From the NCBI GenBank assembly GCA_012719855.1, contig JAAXZN010000060.1, positions 1-64,000 on the forward strand: 64,000 nucleotides of DNA. Reading direction: 5' to 3'. Positions 18,748-29,245 of this stretch are shown here, one piece after another (positions within the stretch are counted from its first letter, which is position 1; each line of letters starts with the position of its first letter). The DNA comes from Serratia liquefaciens. GTDB lineage: Bacteria > Pseudomonadota > Gammaproteobacteria > Enterobacterales > Enterobacteriaceae. A program made the position numbers and the translations under genes. A model generated the notes under the pieces. That model was not told where the DNA came from. It searched no databases and saw only the letters and a list, made by a program, of their open reading frames with translations.

Positions 18748-19296
18748 ATGTTGACACTGTTTGATTTACTGGAACGACTGAATAGCCTGCAACGCAGCTG
18801 GCTGCGGAGTCATGAAGAGCTGGAAAGCCTGCCGCCGGTGCAGCTGAGCGCCTTGTATTACCTGGCACGCTGCAACCATTACTCCAATACGCCAATGGCG
18901 GTCGCGGAATATCTCGGCCTGACCAAGGGCACGGTGTCGCAATCGCTGAAAAAGTTGGAAGGTAACGGGATGATCGCCCGCACGGCTGACGTAAAGGACC
19001 GCCGCAGCGTCAGGCTAAAGCTGACCGACAAATCACACTCATTGATGGATGCCCTGTTCCCTCCGGCCTATTTACAGCAGGCGCAGGATGCCATGCAGCA
19101 GGAGGGCGGGCAGTTGCTGGAATTACTGACGCAGTTGCTGCGTCAGCTGCAAAAACAGGATGATAACGTGGCGCTGTTCGGCGAATGCCATCAATGCCGC
19201 TATCACCAGCGGCATGACGGCCAACCCTTTTGCGGTTTGACTCAGGAACCGCTGCCGACCAGCAGCGTGAAGCTGATTTGCCGCGAGTTTGCTTAA
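18748..19296 (+). CDS. MarR-family regulator with C-terminal four-cysteine motif
   Basis: A 182-aa winged-helix regulator. The MarR core spans about residues 1-140, with the DNA-recognition part AEYLGLTKGTVSQSLKKLE and the wing DVKDRRSVRLKLTDK. A C-terminal extension carries C-x2-C-x11-C-x15-C (ECHQC...FC...IC), a spacing suited to a metal or Fe-S ligand set or to disulfide switching; canonical MarR proteins lack it. It is divergent from the CPVC thioredoxin-like gene and the intergenic region carries two matching inverted repeats, so it most likely represses both genes and responds to a redox or metal signal (inference). Its stop overlaps the stop of ldcC tail to tail. Confidence 0.88.
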   Translation: MLTLFDLLERLNSLQRSWLRSHEELESLPPVQLSALYYLARCNHYSNTPMAVAEYLGLTKGTVSQSLKKLEGNGMIARTADVKDRRSVRLKLTDKSHSLMDALFPPAYLQQAQDAMQQEGGQLLELLTQLLRQLQKQDDNVALFGECHQCRYHQRHDGQPFCGLTQEPLPTSSVKLICREFA

Positions 19297-21437
19297 GCCA
19301 ACGGCGTTTTTAACACCTTCACCAGATAACGCCCGTCCTCGGTCAGTTTCGCACCGTGTATATCGGTTTCAAAGCCCGGATAACGTTCGCCGATAGAACA
19401 CAACATCAGCAAGAAATCGAGCACCGCTCGGCTCTCTTCGGTGATCATCTCACCCGGCATCACCAGCGGAACCCCTGGCGGATAAGGCAGGATCATGTTC
19501 GCAGCGACTTTGCCGACCAGTTGATCCAGCTCGCAGGTTTCCACGTTGCCGCGCACCTGCTGCTGGAACATTTGGTGTGGCGTCAGCTTCATTTCAGGCA
19601 ACACATCAAAAGCCCGCTGCATCAAACCCGGCAGATCGTGCCGACAAATCAAGCTGTGGATCCCGGCGGCCAGATCCTGAATACGCATATTACGGTAGAA
19701 ATCCGGATCCTCGGCAAACAGGTCCGGCAGCATGTTCTTCACCCGCAGGTTGAGATCGTAGGCGCGTTTAAAATCGGTCAGGCCACGCAGCAGGCTCATC
19801 GCCTTGGTTTTATCAATGCCGATACTGAACAGGAACAGCAGATTATAAGGCCCGGTTTTCTCCACCACGATACCGCGTTCGTCCAGGTATTTCGCCACCA
19901 GCGCGGCCGGTATGCCGCTCTCTTCCAGCGCGCCAAGCTCATTCATCCCCGGCGTCAGGATGGTGACCTTGATAGGATCGAGATACATATGATCGCGGTC
20001 AGTTGTGCCAAAGCCGTGCCAATTGTCGTCCGGGTTCAGCGGCCAGCACTGCGCCTCGTCAATCTCTTCCGGCTGCCAGATATCGAAGAACCAGCTATCA
20101 CTCTCTTCCCGCAAACGCTGCACCTCACGACGGAAATGCAGCGCACGCTCCACCGAGCGGTTAATCAACCGTCGCCCCGGATTACCGCGCAGCATCGCCG
20201 CTGCGGTCTCCATCGACGCCACGATACCGTAATTCGGCGAAGTCGTGGTGTGCATCATATAGGCCTCGTTAAAGGTACTTTCGTCGTAGTCACCCTTAAT
20301 GTGGATCATCGAGGCCTGCGAAAAAGCCGCCAGCAGCTTATGAGTCGACTGGGTTTCGTAGATCACTTTACCGGGTATGCGTTCACCGCTCATGCCGCTC
20401 TTGCCATCGTAAATCGGATGGAAGTTGGTATAGGGCACCCAGGCGGAATCAAAATGAATTGATGGGACGTCCAGCGTCTGCTTGATGTAATCCGTGTTGT
20501 ACAGCAGGCCGTCGTAGGTCGAGTTGGTGATCACCGCATGTACCGGCCAACTGGCGTTGGCCGTGTCAGCCACCCGAGCGGCAATGCTGTCATGGGTGAA
20601 TTCACGCTGCGGGATCCCGCCAAGGATCCCGTAGGCATTGCGCAGCGGGCGCAAGTAAATCGGGACGATATCGCTCATCATCAGCAGGTGGCACAGGGAC
20701 TTATGGCAGTTGCGGTCTATCAATACCGTGCTGCCGGTCGGTGCCGAATACATGCCGACAATTTTATTGGCGGTAGAGGTGCCGTTGGTCACCAGATAAC
20801 TTTGCTCGGCGTTAAAGGTGCGCGCAATATACTCTTCGGCCTCCAGGTGAGGCCCTGTGTGATCCAGCAGCGAGCCCAGTTCGGTGACCGAAATCGACAC
20901 GTCGGCTTTCAGGGTATTGGCACCGAAAAAGTCGTAAAACAGGCAACCGACCGGGCTCTTCTGAAAGGCCGTACCGGCCATATGACCGGGGGTACAGAAG
21001 GTGTATTTCCCTTCATGCACATAGTTGAACAGCGCCTTGGTCAGCGGCGGCGTAATAGTATCGATGTATTCGGCGGTGTATTGCTGGATGCGCTGCGCAA
21101 TATCATCTGCCGCATTCAGGCCGTACTCGAAGAAATACAGCACCATACGCATTTCATGCAGGCTAACGTCAAAGGTGGAATGGGTGTTGATAAACGCATA
21201 CAGCGGCAGATATTCGTTGAGCTCGTTGATCTCGCTGCACAGCTCCAGGCTGTAGTCGTCCCAGTCGAAAATCACGCCGCAAATGCGTGCGTTAGCTTCG
21301 ATCAGCTTCAACAAATCGCCGCTGTTTTTGGGATATACCAGTTGGAAGTTCATCGCAGCCAGTGCGGTGTGAAGCTCGCGGATCGGCTCGTCTTTGTAAT
21401 AAACGCCCGCTGGGCTCATGATCGCGATGATGTTCAT
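19293..21437 (-). CDS. ldcC: Lysine decarboxylase, LdcC-type
   Basis: A 714-aa PLP lysine decarboxylase, paralogous to CadA in this window. The PLP lysine is in STHKLLAAFSQ. Sequence details (MNIIAIMSPAGVYYKDEP start, PVGCLFYDFFGANTLKADV) and position next to accA identify it with E. coli LdcC, the weakly expressed, less pH-sensitive isoform. An AGGAG precedes the ATG. The terminator downstream of accA lies between accA and this gene, so ldcC probably has its own promoter. Its 3' end overlaps the marR stop by 3 bases on the opposite strand. Confidence 0.95.
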   Translation of the reverse strand: MNIIAIMSPAGVYYKDEPIRELHTALAAMNFQLVYPKNSGDLLKLIEANARICGVIFDWDDYSLELCSEINELNEYLPLYAFINTHSTFDVSLHEMRMVLYFFEYGLNAADDIAQRIQQYTAEYIDTITPPLTKALFNYVHEGKYTFCTPGHMAGTAFQKSPVGCLFYDFFGANTLKADVSISVTELGSLLDHTGPHLEAEEYIARTFNAEQSYLVTNGTSTANKIVGMYSAPTGSTVLIDRNCHKSLCHLLMMSDIVPIYLRPLRNAYGILGGIPQREFTHDSIAARVADTANASWPVHAVITNSTYDGLLYNTDYIKQTLDVPSIHFDSAWVPYTNFHPIYDGKSGMSGERIPGKVIYETQSTHKLLAAFSQASMIHIKGDYDESTFNEAYMMHTTTSPNYGIVASMETAAAMLRGNPGRRLINRSVERALHFRREVQRLREESDSWFFDIWQPEEIDEAQCWPLNPDDNWHGFGTTDRDHMYLDPIKVTILTPGMNELGALEESGIPAALVAKYLDERGIVVEKTGPYNLLFLFSIGIDKTKAMSLLRGLTDFKRAYDLNLRVKNMLPDLFAEDPDFYRNMRIQDLAAGIHSLICRHDLPGLMQRAFDVLPEMKLTPHQMFQQQVRGNVETCELDQLVGKVAANMILPYPPGVPLVMPGEMITEESRAVLDFLLMLCSIGERYPGFETDIHGAKLTEDGRYLVKVLKTPLA

Positions 21438-21502
21438 CGGCTGCTCCTGTCAGTTAACCACCAAACCTCTATAACAACATGAAAATACTGCGGTGTGTAG
21501 AC

Positions 21503-21528
21503 AAAAAAAAACCGCCCGAAGGCGGTTT
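21503..21528 (-). terminator. Terminator after accA
   Basis: AAACCGCC, loop CGAA, GGCGGTTT (21509-21528) followed on the minus strand by a run of about eight T residues. A strong intrinsic terminator that ends the long envelope/replication operon after accA. Confidence 0.92.
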
Positions 21529-21548
21529 CTTGCAACGCGTGACGACAC

Positions 21549-22508
21549 TCAGCAATAGCCGTAGTTCATCAGGCGCTGGTAGCGGCGGTTAAGCAGCTCT
21601 TCGGTGTTCAGGCCGTCGAGATCTTTCAGATCGGCCAACAGCTGCGCTTTCAACGCTTCCGCCATCGCCGGTACATCGCGGTGAGCAGAGCCCAGCGGCT
21701 CCGGGATCACCGAGTCGATCAGCTTCAGCTCTTTCAGACGCGGTGCAGTAATGCCCATGGCTTCTGCGGCAATCGGCGCTTTGTCGGCACTTTTCCACAG
21801 AATGGAAGCACAACCTTCCGGTGAGATCACCGAATAGGTGCTGTACTGCAGCATGTTCACTTTGTCGCCCACGCCAATGGCCAATGCGCCACCGGAACCG
21901 CCTTCGCCGATCACCGTACAGATCACCGGAATTTTCAGACGAGACATTTCACGCAGGTTATGGGCAATCGCTTCTGACTGGCCACGCTCTTCCGCGCCCA
22001 CGCCCGGATAGGCGCCAGGGGTGTCGATGAAAGTGATCAGCGGCATCTTGAAACGAGAAGCCATTTCCATCAGGCGCAGCGCTTTGCGATAGCCTTCCGG
22101 TGCCGGCATGCCGAAGTTACGGCGGATTTTCTCTTTGGTCTCGCGGCCTTTCTGATGCCCGATGATCATCACCGGCCGGCCATCGAGGCGCGCAATACCA
22201 CCGACAATCGCTTTGTCATCGGCATAGGCACGATCGCCCGCCAGTTCTTCGAAGTCGGTAAAGATGTGTTTGATATAATCCAGGGTATAAGGACGGCGCG
22301 GGTGGCGTGCCAATTGGGCAACTTGCCAGGCCCCAAGATCGGAAAAAATCTTGCGCGTCAGCTCAACGCTCTTTTCACGAAGGCGCTGAACCTCTTCGTC
22401 CAGATTAATATCTAATTTTTCGTCTTGACGGCTGACTGCAGTCAGCGAGTCAATTTTCGCTTCCAGCTCTGCAATCGGCTGTTCAAAATCAAGAAAATTC
22501 AGACTCAT
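21549..22508 (-). CDS. accA: Acetyl-CoA carboxylase carboxyltransferase subunit alpha
   Basis: AccA, with AccD, transfers the carboxyl group from biotin-BCCP to acetyl-CoA, giving malonyl-CoA for fatty-acid synthesis. The 319-aa length equals E. coli Acc[21 protein letters not shown] is the crotonase-fold oxyanion/CoA region. It follows dnaE by 12 bp on the minus strand and is the last gene before a terminator, as in E. coli dnaE-accA. Confidence 0.97.
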   Translation of the reverse strand: MSLNFLDFEQPIAELEAKIDSLTAVSRQDEKLDINLDEEVQRLREKSVELTRKIFSDLGAWQVAQLARHPRRPYTLDYIKHIFTDFEELAGDRAYADDKAIVGGIARLDGRPVMIIGHQKGRETKEKIRRNFGMPAPEGYRKALRLMEMASRFKMPLITFIDTPGAYPGVGAEERGQSEAIAHNLREMSRLKIPVICTVIGEGGSGGALAIGVGDKVNMLQYSTYSVISPEGCASILWKSADKAPIAAEAMGITAPRLKELKLIDSVIPEPLGSAHRDVPAMAEALKAQLLADLKDLDGLNTEELLNRRYQRLMNYGYC

Positions 22509-22520
22509 AGCATTCCTATT

Positions 22521-25500
22521 TTAGTCAAATTCCAGTTCCACCTGCTCATTACCTACCAAAGTCCGCAAATCTATCAATAAGCGGTCGGTGGGCGTCACGC
22601 GCCAGGTTGCGCCAAAACGCAGCTTGGCCCGCGCATCTTCCCGTTGATAGTAAAGATGCACTGGAATCGTCCCCGAGCGATGGGGTTCCAAAGACTGACG
22701 GAGACGGTTCAAAAGCTGGTCATCAATTTGCCTGTCCGTCAGCGAGATAGCAAGTCCGCGAGCGTATTTTTCACGGGCTTCACTGATATCCATTAGCTCG
22801 CGGGCGGTCATTTTAAGCCCGCCGCTAAAGTCATCAAAGCTGACCTGTCCACTGGCGATCAGGATACGGTCTTTTTCCAATAAATGCTGGTATTTTTCTA
22901 ACGCATCGGTGAATAACATCACCTCCAGACGGCCAGAACGGTCATCCAGAGTACAGATCCCGATGCGGTTACCGCGCTTGGTGACCATAACCCGCGAGGC
23001 GATCACCAGCCCAACGGCGGTGGTCATTTTGCCCCGATCCGTCGGGTGCATATCTTTCAAACGCTGGCCACCGGCATAGCGTTCGATCTCCTTCAGGTAC
23101 TGGGTGATCGGGTGACCGGTGAGGTACAACCCCAGAGTTTCCCGTTCACCGTCCAGCACCACCTGCTCCTGCCAGCGGGGCACGTTGGCGTAGGATTGCT
23201 CCACTTGCTCCGGCGCCTCCGCCAGTACGCCAAACATATCCACCTGGCCGATCGCTTCGGCTTTGGCATGCTGATCTGCCGCTTTCAGCGCATCGGGCAA
23301 TGAGTTCATCAATGCGGCGCGGTGCGGCCCAAGGCGGTCGAACGCCCCGGACATGATCAGCTTTTCCAGAATGCGGCGGTTAATTTTTTTGATGTCGGAG
23401 CGCGCGCACAAATCAAACAGGTCTTTAAAGTAGCCCTGCTCACCGCTGTTACGCGCTTCCAGAATGGCTTCAATCGGCCCTTCCCCAACGCCTTTAATAG
23501 CGCCGATACCGTAAACGATCTCACCTTCATCGTTAACGTGGAAATGGTACTGACCGCTGTTGATGTCCGGCGGCAGGATTTTCAGCCCCATGCGCCAGCA
23601 CTCATCCACCAGCCCCACCACCTTATCGGTGTTGTCCATATCGGCGGTCATCACCGCCGCCATAAACTCGGCCGGGTAGTGTGCCTTCAGCCACAGCGTC
23701 TGGTAGGAAACCAGCGCATAAGCGGCAGAGTGCGATTTGTTGAAACCATAACCGGCGAATTTCTCCACCAGGTCGAAGATTTTTACCGACAGTTCACCGT
23801 CGATACCGCGTGATTTTGCCCCATCCTCGAAACCGCCACGTTGCTTGGCCATCTCAACCGGGTTCTTTTTACCCATCGCACGACGCAACATGTCCGCGCC
23901 GCCCAGCGAATACCCGGCCAGGACCTGGGCAATCTGCATAACCTGTTCTTGATACAGGATGATGCCATACGTCGGCTCCAGCACCGGCTTGAGCGACTCA
24001 TGCTGCCACTGGATATCCGGGTAGGAAATTTCTTCGCGGCCGTGCTTACGGTCGATAAAGTTATCCACCATGCCTGACTGCAGAGGCCCAGGGCGGAACA
24101 GCGCCACCAGTGCGATCATGTCTTCGAAACAGTCGGGCTTCAGACGTTTGATCAAATCCTTCATGCCGCGCGATTCAAGCTGGAAGACCGCGGTGGTCTC
24201 CGAACGCTGCAGCATGTCGAAGCTCTTTTTGTCTTCGAGCGGGATGGCGGCGATATCAATCGGCTCCAGCCCGGTTTTGGCGCGCCGGGCGTTGATCATC
24301 TCCAACGCCCAGTCGATGATGGTCAGAGTACGCAAGCCGAGGAAGTCGAACTTCACCAGCCCGGCGTATTCCACATCGTTCTTGTCGAACTGGGTAACCG
24401 GATGCTGCCCCTCGGCGTCACAATACAACGGCGCGAAGTCGGTGATTTTGGTCGGCGCGATCACCACGCCCCCGGCGTGCTTACCGGCGTTACGCGTTAC
24501 CCCCTCCAGCTTGCGCGCCATATCAATCAGCGCTTTGACTTCCTCATCGGCCTCGTAAATTTCCGGCAGTTGGGGTTCGGCGGCAAAGGCTTTTTCCAGC
24601 GTCATGCCCGGATCGGGCGGCACCAGCTTGGAGATGCGGTCGACGAAGCCATAGGGGTGGCCCAGCACGCGGCCCACGTCACGAATAACCGCTTTCGCCG
24701 CCATGGTACCGAAGGTGATGATTTGCGATACCGCCTCACGGCCGTACATTTCCGCCACGTGCTCAATCACCAGATCGCGTTTTTCCATGCAGAAGTCGAC
24801 GTCGAAGTCGGGCATCGAAACACGTTCCGGGTTCAGGAAACGTTCAAACAGCAGGTCAAATTCCAGCGGGTCGAGATCGGTGATTTTCAGTGCATAGGCT
24901 ACTAACGAACCGGCACCGGAACCACGCCCCGGACCTACCGGTACGTTGTTATCCTTCGACCACTGGATGAACTCCATCACGATCAGGAAGTAACCCGGGA
25001 AGCCCATCTGGTTGATCACGTTCAGTTCAATATCCAGACGTTCATCGTATTCAGGGCGACGTTGAGCGCGTACTTCCGGGTCGGGGAACAAAAACTCCAG
25101 GCGATCTTCCAGCCCTTCCTTCGACTTGAGGATCAGGAAGTCTTCGGTGCTCATATCACCGGTCGGGAACTGCGGCAGGAAATACTCGCCGAGGCGAATC
25201 GTCACGTTACAACGCTTGGCGATCTCTACGCTGTTGAGCAACGCTTCCGGGATGTCGGCAAACAGCTCGCACATCTCGTCTTCGTTGCGCATGTATTGTT
25301 GCGCCGTATAGTTGCGTGGGCGCTTGGGATCGTCCAGCGTGAAACCATCATGAATGGCGACACGGATTTCGTGAGCGTCAAAGTCATCCTCGACCAGAAA
25401 GCGCACATCGTTAGTGGCCACCACCGGCAATCCGCGTTCGGTGGCCAGCGCCACTGCGGCGTGCAGATAGTTTTCTTCGTCCGGCCGACCGGTCCGGATC

Positions 25501-26009
25501 AGTTCGAGGTAATAGCAGTCTGGGAAGTATTGCTGATAGAAATCCAGGCACTGCTCCACCTGCGGCTGGTTGCCGCGCAGCAGAAACTTGCCGACGTCCC
25601 CCTGGCGCGCGCCAGAGAGCAAAATCAGCCCTTCACGATGCTCAATCAACCAGTCGCGATCAATGGTCGGGCCGGCGGCACCGTAACCACGCTGATAAGC
25701 GCGGGAAATCAGCAACGTCAGGTTTTGGTAGCCTTCGTTATTGGCGGCCAGCACGGTGAGCTGCGCCAGCTCATCGCCCAGCACTTCGCTTTGCACATGA
25801 AAATCCGCGCCGATGATCGGTTTGATCCCGGCGCCGTGCGCGCTGCCATAGAACTTCACCAGACCACACAGGTTGGTAAAGTCGGTAATTGCCAAAGCAG
25901 GCATGGCTAACGCGGCGGCTCTCTTCACCAACGGCCCGATCTTGGCTAATCCATCAATCATGGAGTAGTCGCTATGAACGCGCAGGTGAATAAAACGAGG
26001 TTCGGCCAT
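22521..26009 (-). CDS. dnaE: DNA polymerase III alpha subunit
   Basis: DnaE is the replicative polymerase. From the N-terminus: PHP domain ([13 protein letters not shown], about 8-20), a C-family palm with the catalytic aspartates in [15 protein letters not shown] (about 398-412), fingers, helix-hairpin-helix, OB fold ([14 protein letters not shown]) and C-terminal tau-binding region. Length 1162 aa against 1160 in E. coli. It lies between rnhB (86 bp upstream) and accA (12 bp downstream), the usual macrooperon order. Confidence 0.98.
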   Translation of the reverse strand: MAEPRFIHLRVHSDYSMIDGLAKIGPLVKRAAALAMPALAITDFTNLCGLVKFYGSAHGAGIKPIIGADFHVQSEVLGDELAQLTVLAANNEGYQNLTLLISRAYQRGYGAAGPTIDRDWLIEHREGLILLSGARQGDVGKFLLRGNQPQVEQCLDFYQQYFPDCYYLELIRTGRPDEENYLHAAVALATERGLPVVATNDVRFLVEDDFDAHEIRVAIHDGFTLDDPKRPRNYTAQQYMRNEDEMCELFADIPEALLNSVEIAKRCNVTIRLGEYFLPQFPTGDMSTEDFLILKSKEGLEDRLEFLFPDPEVRAQRRPEYDERLDIELNVINQMGFPGYFLIVMEFIQWSKDNNVPVGPGRGSGAGSLVAYALKITDLDPLEFDLLFERFLNPERVSMPDFDVDFCMEKRDLVIEHVAEMYGREAVSQIITFGTMAAKAVIRDVGRVLGHPYGFVDRISKLVPPDPGMTLEKAFAAEPQLPEIYEADEEVKALIDMARKLEGVTRNAGKHAGGVVIAPTKITDFAPLYCDAEGQHPVTQFDKNDVEYAGLVKFDFLGLRTLTIIDWALEMINARRAKTGLEPIDIAAIPLEDKKSFDMLQRSETTAVFQLESRGMKDLIKRLKPDCFEDMIALVALFRPGPLQSGMVDNFIDRKHGREEISYPDIQWQHESLKPVLEPTYGIILYQEQVMQIAQVLAGYSLGGADMLRRAMGKKNPVEMAKQRGGFEDGAKSRGIDGELSVKIFDLVEKFAGYGFNKSHSAAYALVSYQTLWLKAHYPAEFMAAVMTADMDNTDKVVGLVDECWRMGLKILPPDINSGQYHFHVNDEGEIVYGIGAIKGVGEGPIEAILEARNSGEQGYFKDLFDLCARSDIKKINRRILEKLIMSGAFDRLGPHRAALMNSLPDALKAADQHAKAEAIGQVDMFGVLAEAPEQVEQSYANVPRWQEQVVLDGERETLGLYLTGHPITQYLKEIERYAGGQRLKDMHPTDRGKMTTAVGLVIASRVMVTKRGNRIGICTLDDRSGRLEVMLFTDALEKYQHLLEKDRILIASGQVSFDDFSGGLKMTARELMDISEAREKYARGLAISLTDRQIDDQLLNRLRQSLEPHRSGTIPVHLYYQREDARAKLRFGATWRVTPTDRLLIDLRTLVGNEQVELEFD

Positions 26010-26095
26010 ATCCAGATACCTGAATCTAGGGGCTCAGCGGACTGAACCCGGGTTAACGCTATCGCTTGTCTGGCCCGGATAACCAGGCCTGCAGA

Positions 26096-26689
26096 TTACA
26101 GCCCCAGCGCCCTTCTTACCGGGGCAAAACTGCGGCGGTGATGCTCGGTCGCACCCAGCGCGGCCAGCCGCTCCAGATGGAAGGCGGTCGGGTAGCCCTT
26201 ATGCTGCGCGAAACCGTAATCGGGGAACACAAGATCCAACTCGGCCATTTCGCGGTCACGCGTTACCTTAGCCAGAATGGATGCCGCACTGATTTCCGCC
26301 ACGCGGCTGTCTCCCTTCACTACCGCCTGTGAACGCATCGGCAATTTCGGGCAGCGGTTACCGTCGATCAATACCATGTCCGGCGCGATATGCAACCCGG
26401 CAACCGCACGCTGCATCGCCAGCATAGTGGCATGCAGAATGTTAAGTTGGTCGATCTCTTCTGGCTCAGCGCGGCCCAGGCTCCAGGACAACGCTTTCTC
26501 GACGATTTCGTCATACAGCGCCAGGCGGCGCTTTTCACTGAGCTTTTTCGAGTCCGCCAGGCCCACGATCGGCCGAGCGGGATCGAGGATCACCGCAGCG
26601 GTCACCACTGCGCCAACCAAAGGACCACGGCCCACTTCGTCCACGCCGGCAATCAGCGTGGCGACAGGATAGATGAAAGGTTCAATCAT
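26096..26689 (-). CDS. rnhB: Ribonuclease HII
   Basis: RNase HII cleaves RNA in RNA-DNA hybrids and removes single ribonucleotides from DNA. The family motif GVDEVGRG places catalytic Asp17 and Glu18 near the N-terminus, and a further acidic residue follows in DMVLIDG. Length 197 aa. The start overlaps the lpxB stop by 4 bases (ATGA), so it is translationally coupled. Confidence 0.97.
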   Translation of the reverse strand: MIEPFIYPVATLIAGVDEVGRGPLVGAVVTAAVILDPARPIVGLADSKKLSEKRRLALYDEIVEKALSWSLGRAEPEEIDQLNILHATMLAMQRAVAGLHIAPDMVLIDGNRCPKLPMRSQAVVKGDSRVAEISAASILAKVTRDREMAELDLVFPDYGFAQHKGYPTAFHLERLAALGATEHHRRSFAPVRRALGL

Positions 26690-27834
26690 GCTTTTGCCAG
26701 CTCCAACACAGCCTGAGCGGCCTGTTCATCAGCACCGCAACGGATGCTTTGGTGCAAAGTAAGGAAGGTTTGTTTCAGTTCGTCGGTTTGCGCGTTCTCT
26801 TCCAGCAACGGCATCACCGCGGCCGCCAGCTTGTCCGGCACGCAGTCATGCTGCAGCAGTTCGGTGACGATTTCACGGCCTGCCAACAGATTGGGCAGCG
26901 AGACATACGGCGTCTTCACTAACCGCTGCGCCAGCCAGAAGGTAAAGGGTTTCATACGGTAGCCCACCACCATCGGACATTTGGCCAGCATGCACTCCAG
27001 CGCGGCGGTGCCTGAAGCCAGTAATGCCGCGTCGCTGGCAACCATCGCCTCACGCCCTTGACCGTTCAGCAGATGCACGCGCAGCTCGGGCGCCACTTCA
27101 GCTTTGATCCGCTCGAACTGTTCGCGACGTTTGGCGTTAACCAGCGGCACCACCAGCTCAAGGTCGGGATAACGGGTACGCAGCAACTGCGCCGTTTTCA
27201 GGAAGTCGGCGCTCAGCATCTCAACTTCTGCGCTGCGGCTGCCCGGCAACAGGGCCAGACAACGTGCGTCGGGTGCGATGCCCAGCGTAGCGCGTGCAGC
27301 CAATTTATCCGCCTGCAGCGGCATGGCATCAGCCATGGTGTGGCCGATAAACCGGCAGGGAACGTTAAAACGATCGTAAAACGCTTTTTCGAAAGGGAGA
27401 AACGCCAGCACCAGATCGGTGGCTTTGCCAATTTTGAAAACGCGCTTTTGACGCCAGGCCCAGACGGACGGGCTGACATAGTGAATGGTGCGAATACCGC
27501 GTTGTTTCAGACGGCCTTCCAGGGTGATATTGAAGTCAGGCGCGTCGATACCCACAAACACGTCCGGCTTCAGATCGCTGAACCGGCGGGTAAGATCCTT
27601 GCGGATCTTTAACAGGCGTGGCAGGCGCTCAAGCACCTCCACCACGCCCATTACCGCCAGCTCTTCCATTTCGTACCAGGTTTCACAGCCTTCAGCCTGC
27701 ATCAGCGGGCCGGCGACGCCAACAAAACGCGCGTCGGGGACTTGCGCCTTAAGCGCGCGGATCAATCCGGCGCCAAGAATATCACCGGAGGTTTCTCCGG
27801 CGACCAATCCGATAGTCAATGGGCGATTTTGCAT
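26686..27834 (-). CDS. lpxB: Lipid-A-disaccharide synthase
   Basis: LpxB joins UDP-2,3-diacylglucosamine and lipid X to make the lipid A disaccharide at the inner membrane. GT19 glycosyltransferase, 382 aa as in E. coli. The N-terminal GEVSGDI-type segment (here [15 protein letters not shown]), the hydrophobic [24 protein letters not shown] region and the donor-site [10 protein letters not shown] are visible. It follows lpxA by 3 bp and overlaps rnhB. Confidence 0.97.
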   Translation of the reverse strand: MQNRPLTIGLVAGETSGDILGAGLIRALKAQVPDARFVGVAGPLMQAEGCETWYEMEELAVMGVVEVLERLPRLLKIRKDLTRRFSDLKPDVFVGIDAPDFNITLEGRLKQRGIRTIHYVSPSVWAWRQKRVFKIGKATDLVLAFLPFEKAFYDRFNVPCRFIGHTMADAMPLQADKLAARATLGIAPDARCLALLPGSRSAEVEMLSADFLKTAQLLRTRYPDLELVVPLVNAKRREQFERIKAEVAPELRVHLLNGQGREAMVASDAALLASGTAALECMLAKCPMVVGYRMKPFTFWLAQRLVKTPYVSLPNLLAGREIVTELLQHDCVPDKLAAAVMPLLEENAQTDELKQTFLTLHQSIRCGADEQAAQAVLELAKA

Positions 27835-27837
27835 AGG

Positions 27838-28626
27838 TCAGCGAATGATACCGCGGGTTGAGCGGCCAAAGAAATCCAGGAACTGCTGCACCACCGGCTG
27901 CTCTTTTGCCAGGGTTTCGATTTCTGTTTTCGCTTCATCCAGCGTTTTCTCGCTGCGATAAAGGATCTTGTAGGCGTTACGGATTGCCTGCATTTGATCT
28001 TTATCGAAACCACGACGCTTCAGGCCCACGGCGTTAACACCGAATGGCGTGGCGTGGTTACCCTGCGCGATGACAAAAGGAGGCACGTCTTGGGCAACAC
28101 CGGAACAACCGCCCACCATCACGTGGGTGCCGATGATGCAGAACTGGTGGATAGCCGTCATGCCTCCAATAATGGCATGGTCGTCAATTTCCACATGCCC
28201 GGCAAGCGTAGCATTGTTCGCCAAGATACAGGAATTACCCACCACACAGTCGTGCGCAACGTGCACGTTAACCATCAGCAGGTTGTCATTACCTACCTTG
28301 GTCAACCCTGTGCCCTGCGCTGTGCCGCGATGAATGGTCACGCTTTCGCGAATGCGATTGCGATCGCCAATCTCGACACGCGTAGGTTCGCCCGCGTATT
28401 TCAGATCCTGATTCACTTCACCAATAGAGGCGAATTGATAGATCTGGTTATCGCGACCGATTTTGGTCAGGCCATTCACCACAATGTGGGATTTCAGTAC
28501 CGTGCCTTCGCCGATTTCCACCTGGGAGCCGACGTAACAGAAGGGACCGATGTGCGCGCCAGCGCCGATAACGGCACCTTCTTCGATAATCGCGCTAGGA
28601 TGGATAAAGGCGGTTTTGTCGATCAC
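27838..28626 (-). CDS. lpxA: UDP-N-acetylglucosamine acyltransferase
   Basis: LpxA puts the 3-hydroxyacyl chain on UDP-GlcNAc, the first step of lipid A synthesis. It is a 262-aa left-handed beta-helix with hexapeptide repeats; the catalytic base His125 is in [12 protein letters not shown], matching the E. coli number. The C-terminal alpha-helical domain starts around residue 190. Located 3 bp after fabZ and 3 bp before lpxB. Confidence 0.98.
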   Translation of the reverse strand: MIDKTAFIHPSAIIEEGAVIGAGAHIGPFCYVGSQVEIGEGTVLKSHIVVNGLTKIGRDNQIYQFASIGEVNQDLKYAGEPTRVEIGDRNRIRESVTIHRGTAQGTGLTKVGNDNLLMVNVHVAHDCVVGNSCILANNATLAGHVEIDDHAIIGGMTAIHQFCIIGTHVMVGGCSGVAQDVPPFVIAQGNHATPFGVNAVGLKRRGFDKDQMQAIRNAYKILYRSEKTLDEAKTEIETLAKEQPVVQQFLDFFGRSTRGIIR

Positions 28627-28629
28627 GGA

Positions 28630-29085
28630 TTAAGCCTCCCGGCTGCGCGCACACATCATGGTTGCTTCGCAGACAATTTTGCCGTCGACGGTTGCCACGC
28701 CTTTAAAGCGCGTCAGACCACGACGTGTTTTCTCAAAGGTGACTTCCATGATCATCTGATCACCAGGCACTACCGGGCGTTTGAAACGGGCTTCATCGAT
28801 ACCGGCGAAGTAATACAGCTCGCCCGGTTCCAGTTTGCCGACGCTTTTGAACGCCAAAATACCGGTGGCCTGCGCCATGGCTTCCAGAATCAATACGCCT
28901 GGAAAAATCGGCTTACCAGGGAAGTGTCCCTGGAAAAACGGCTCATTTACAGATACGTTCTTCACCGCACGCAGGAATTTGTGCTCCTCAAACTCGAGGA
29001 CGCGATCAACCAGCAAGAACGGGTAACGGTGAGGAAGCAACTCTAAAATTTCTGCAATATCCAGAGTATGAGTGTCAGTAGTCAA
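28630..29085 (-). CDS. fabZ: 3-hydroxyacyl-ACP dehydratase FabZ
   Basis: FabZ dehydrates 3-hydroxyacyl-ACPs in fatty-acid elongation and competes with LpxA for 3-hydroxymyristoyl-ACP, so its location beside lpxA is functionally sensible. Hot-dog fold with catalytic His54 ([12 protein letters not shown]) and Glu68 (LEAMAQ). I choose a TTG start at 29085, giving 151 aa and TTDTHTL after the initiator, like E. coli; AGGAAG lies upstream. A longer reading frame to 29178 has an unconserved 31-residue front. The 160-bp gap to lpxD holds no gene. Confidence 0.96.
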   Translation of the reverse strand: MTTDTHTLDIAEILELLPHRYPFLLVDRVLEFEEHKFLRAVKNVSVNEPFFQGHFPGKPIFPGVLILEAMAQATGILAFKSVGKLEPGELYYFAGIDEARFKRPVVPGDQMIMEVTFEKTRRGLTRFKGVATVDGKIVCEATMMCARSREA

Positions 29086-29245
29086 AATACTCTTCCTGTC
29101 TCTAAAAACTGATGGCATCAACAACACGGCCTGCGCTGACCCCAAAAGGAGATCATCATGCAGGCCGCAAATTAACAACTCTTTGCGCTTTTGGTCTCAT
29201 GACCAACGCGTTTCGTTTTGTACCCAGTCAGGCGGGCGGTAGTGA

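Noticed and set aside
19356..21482. Long open frames antisense to ldcC (19356-20462 and 20538-21482)
   Set aside because: The same kind of shadow frames occurs opposite cadA; they reflect codon bias, not genes.
29086..29245. CGGCCTGC...GCAGGCCG inverted arms in the fabZ-lpxD gap
   Set aside because: Eight-base arms about 25 bases apart, no T-run and no conserved context; chance pairing cannot be excluded.
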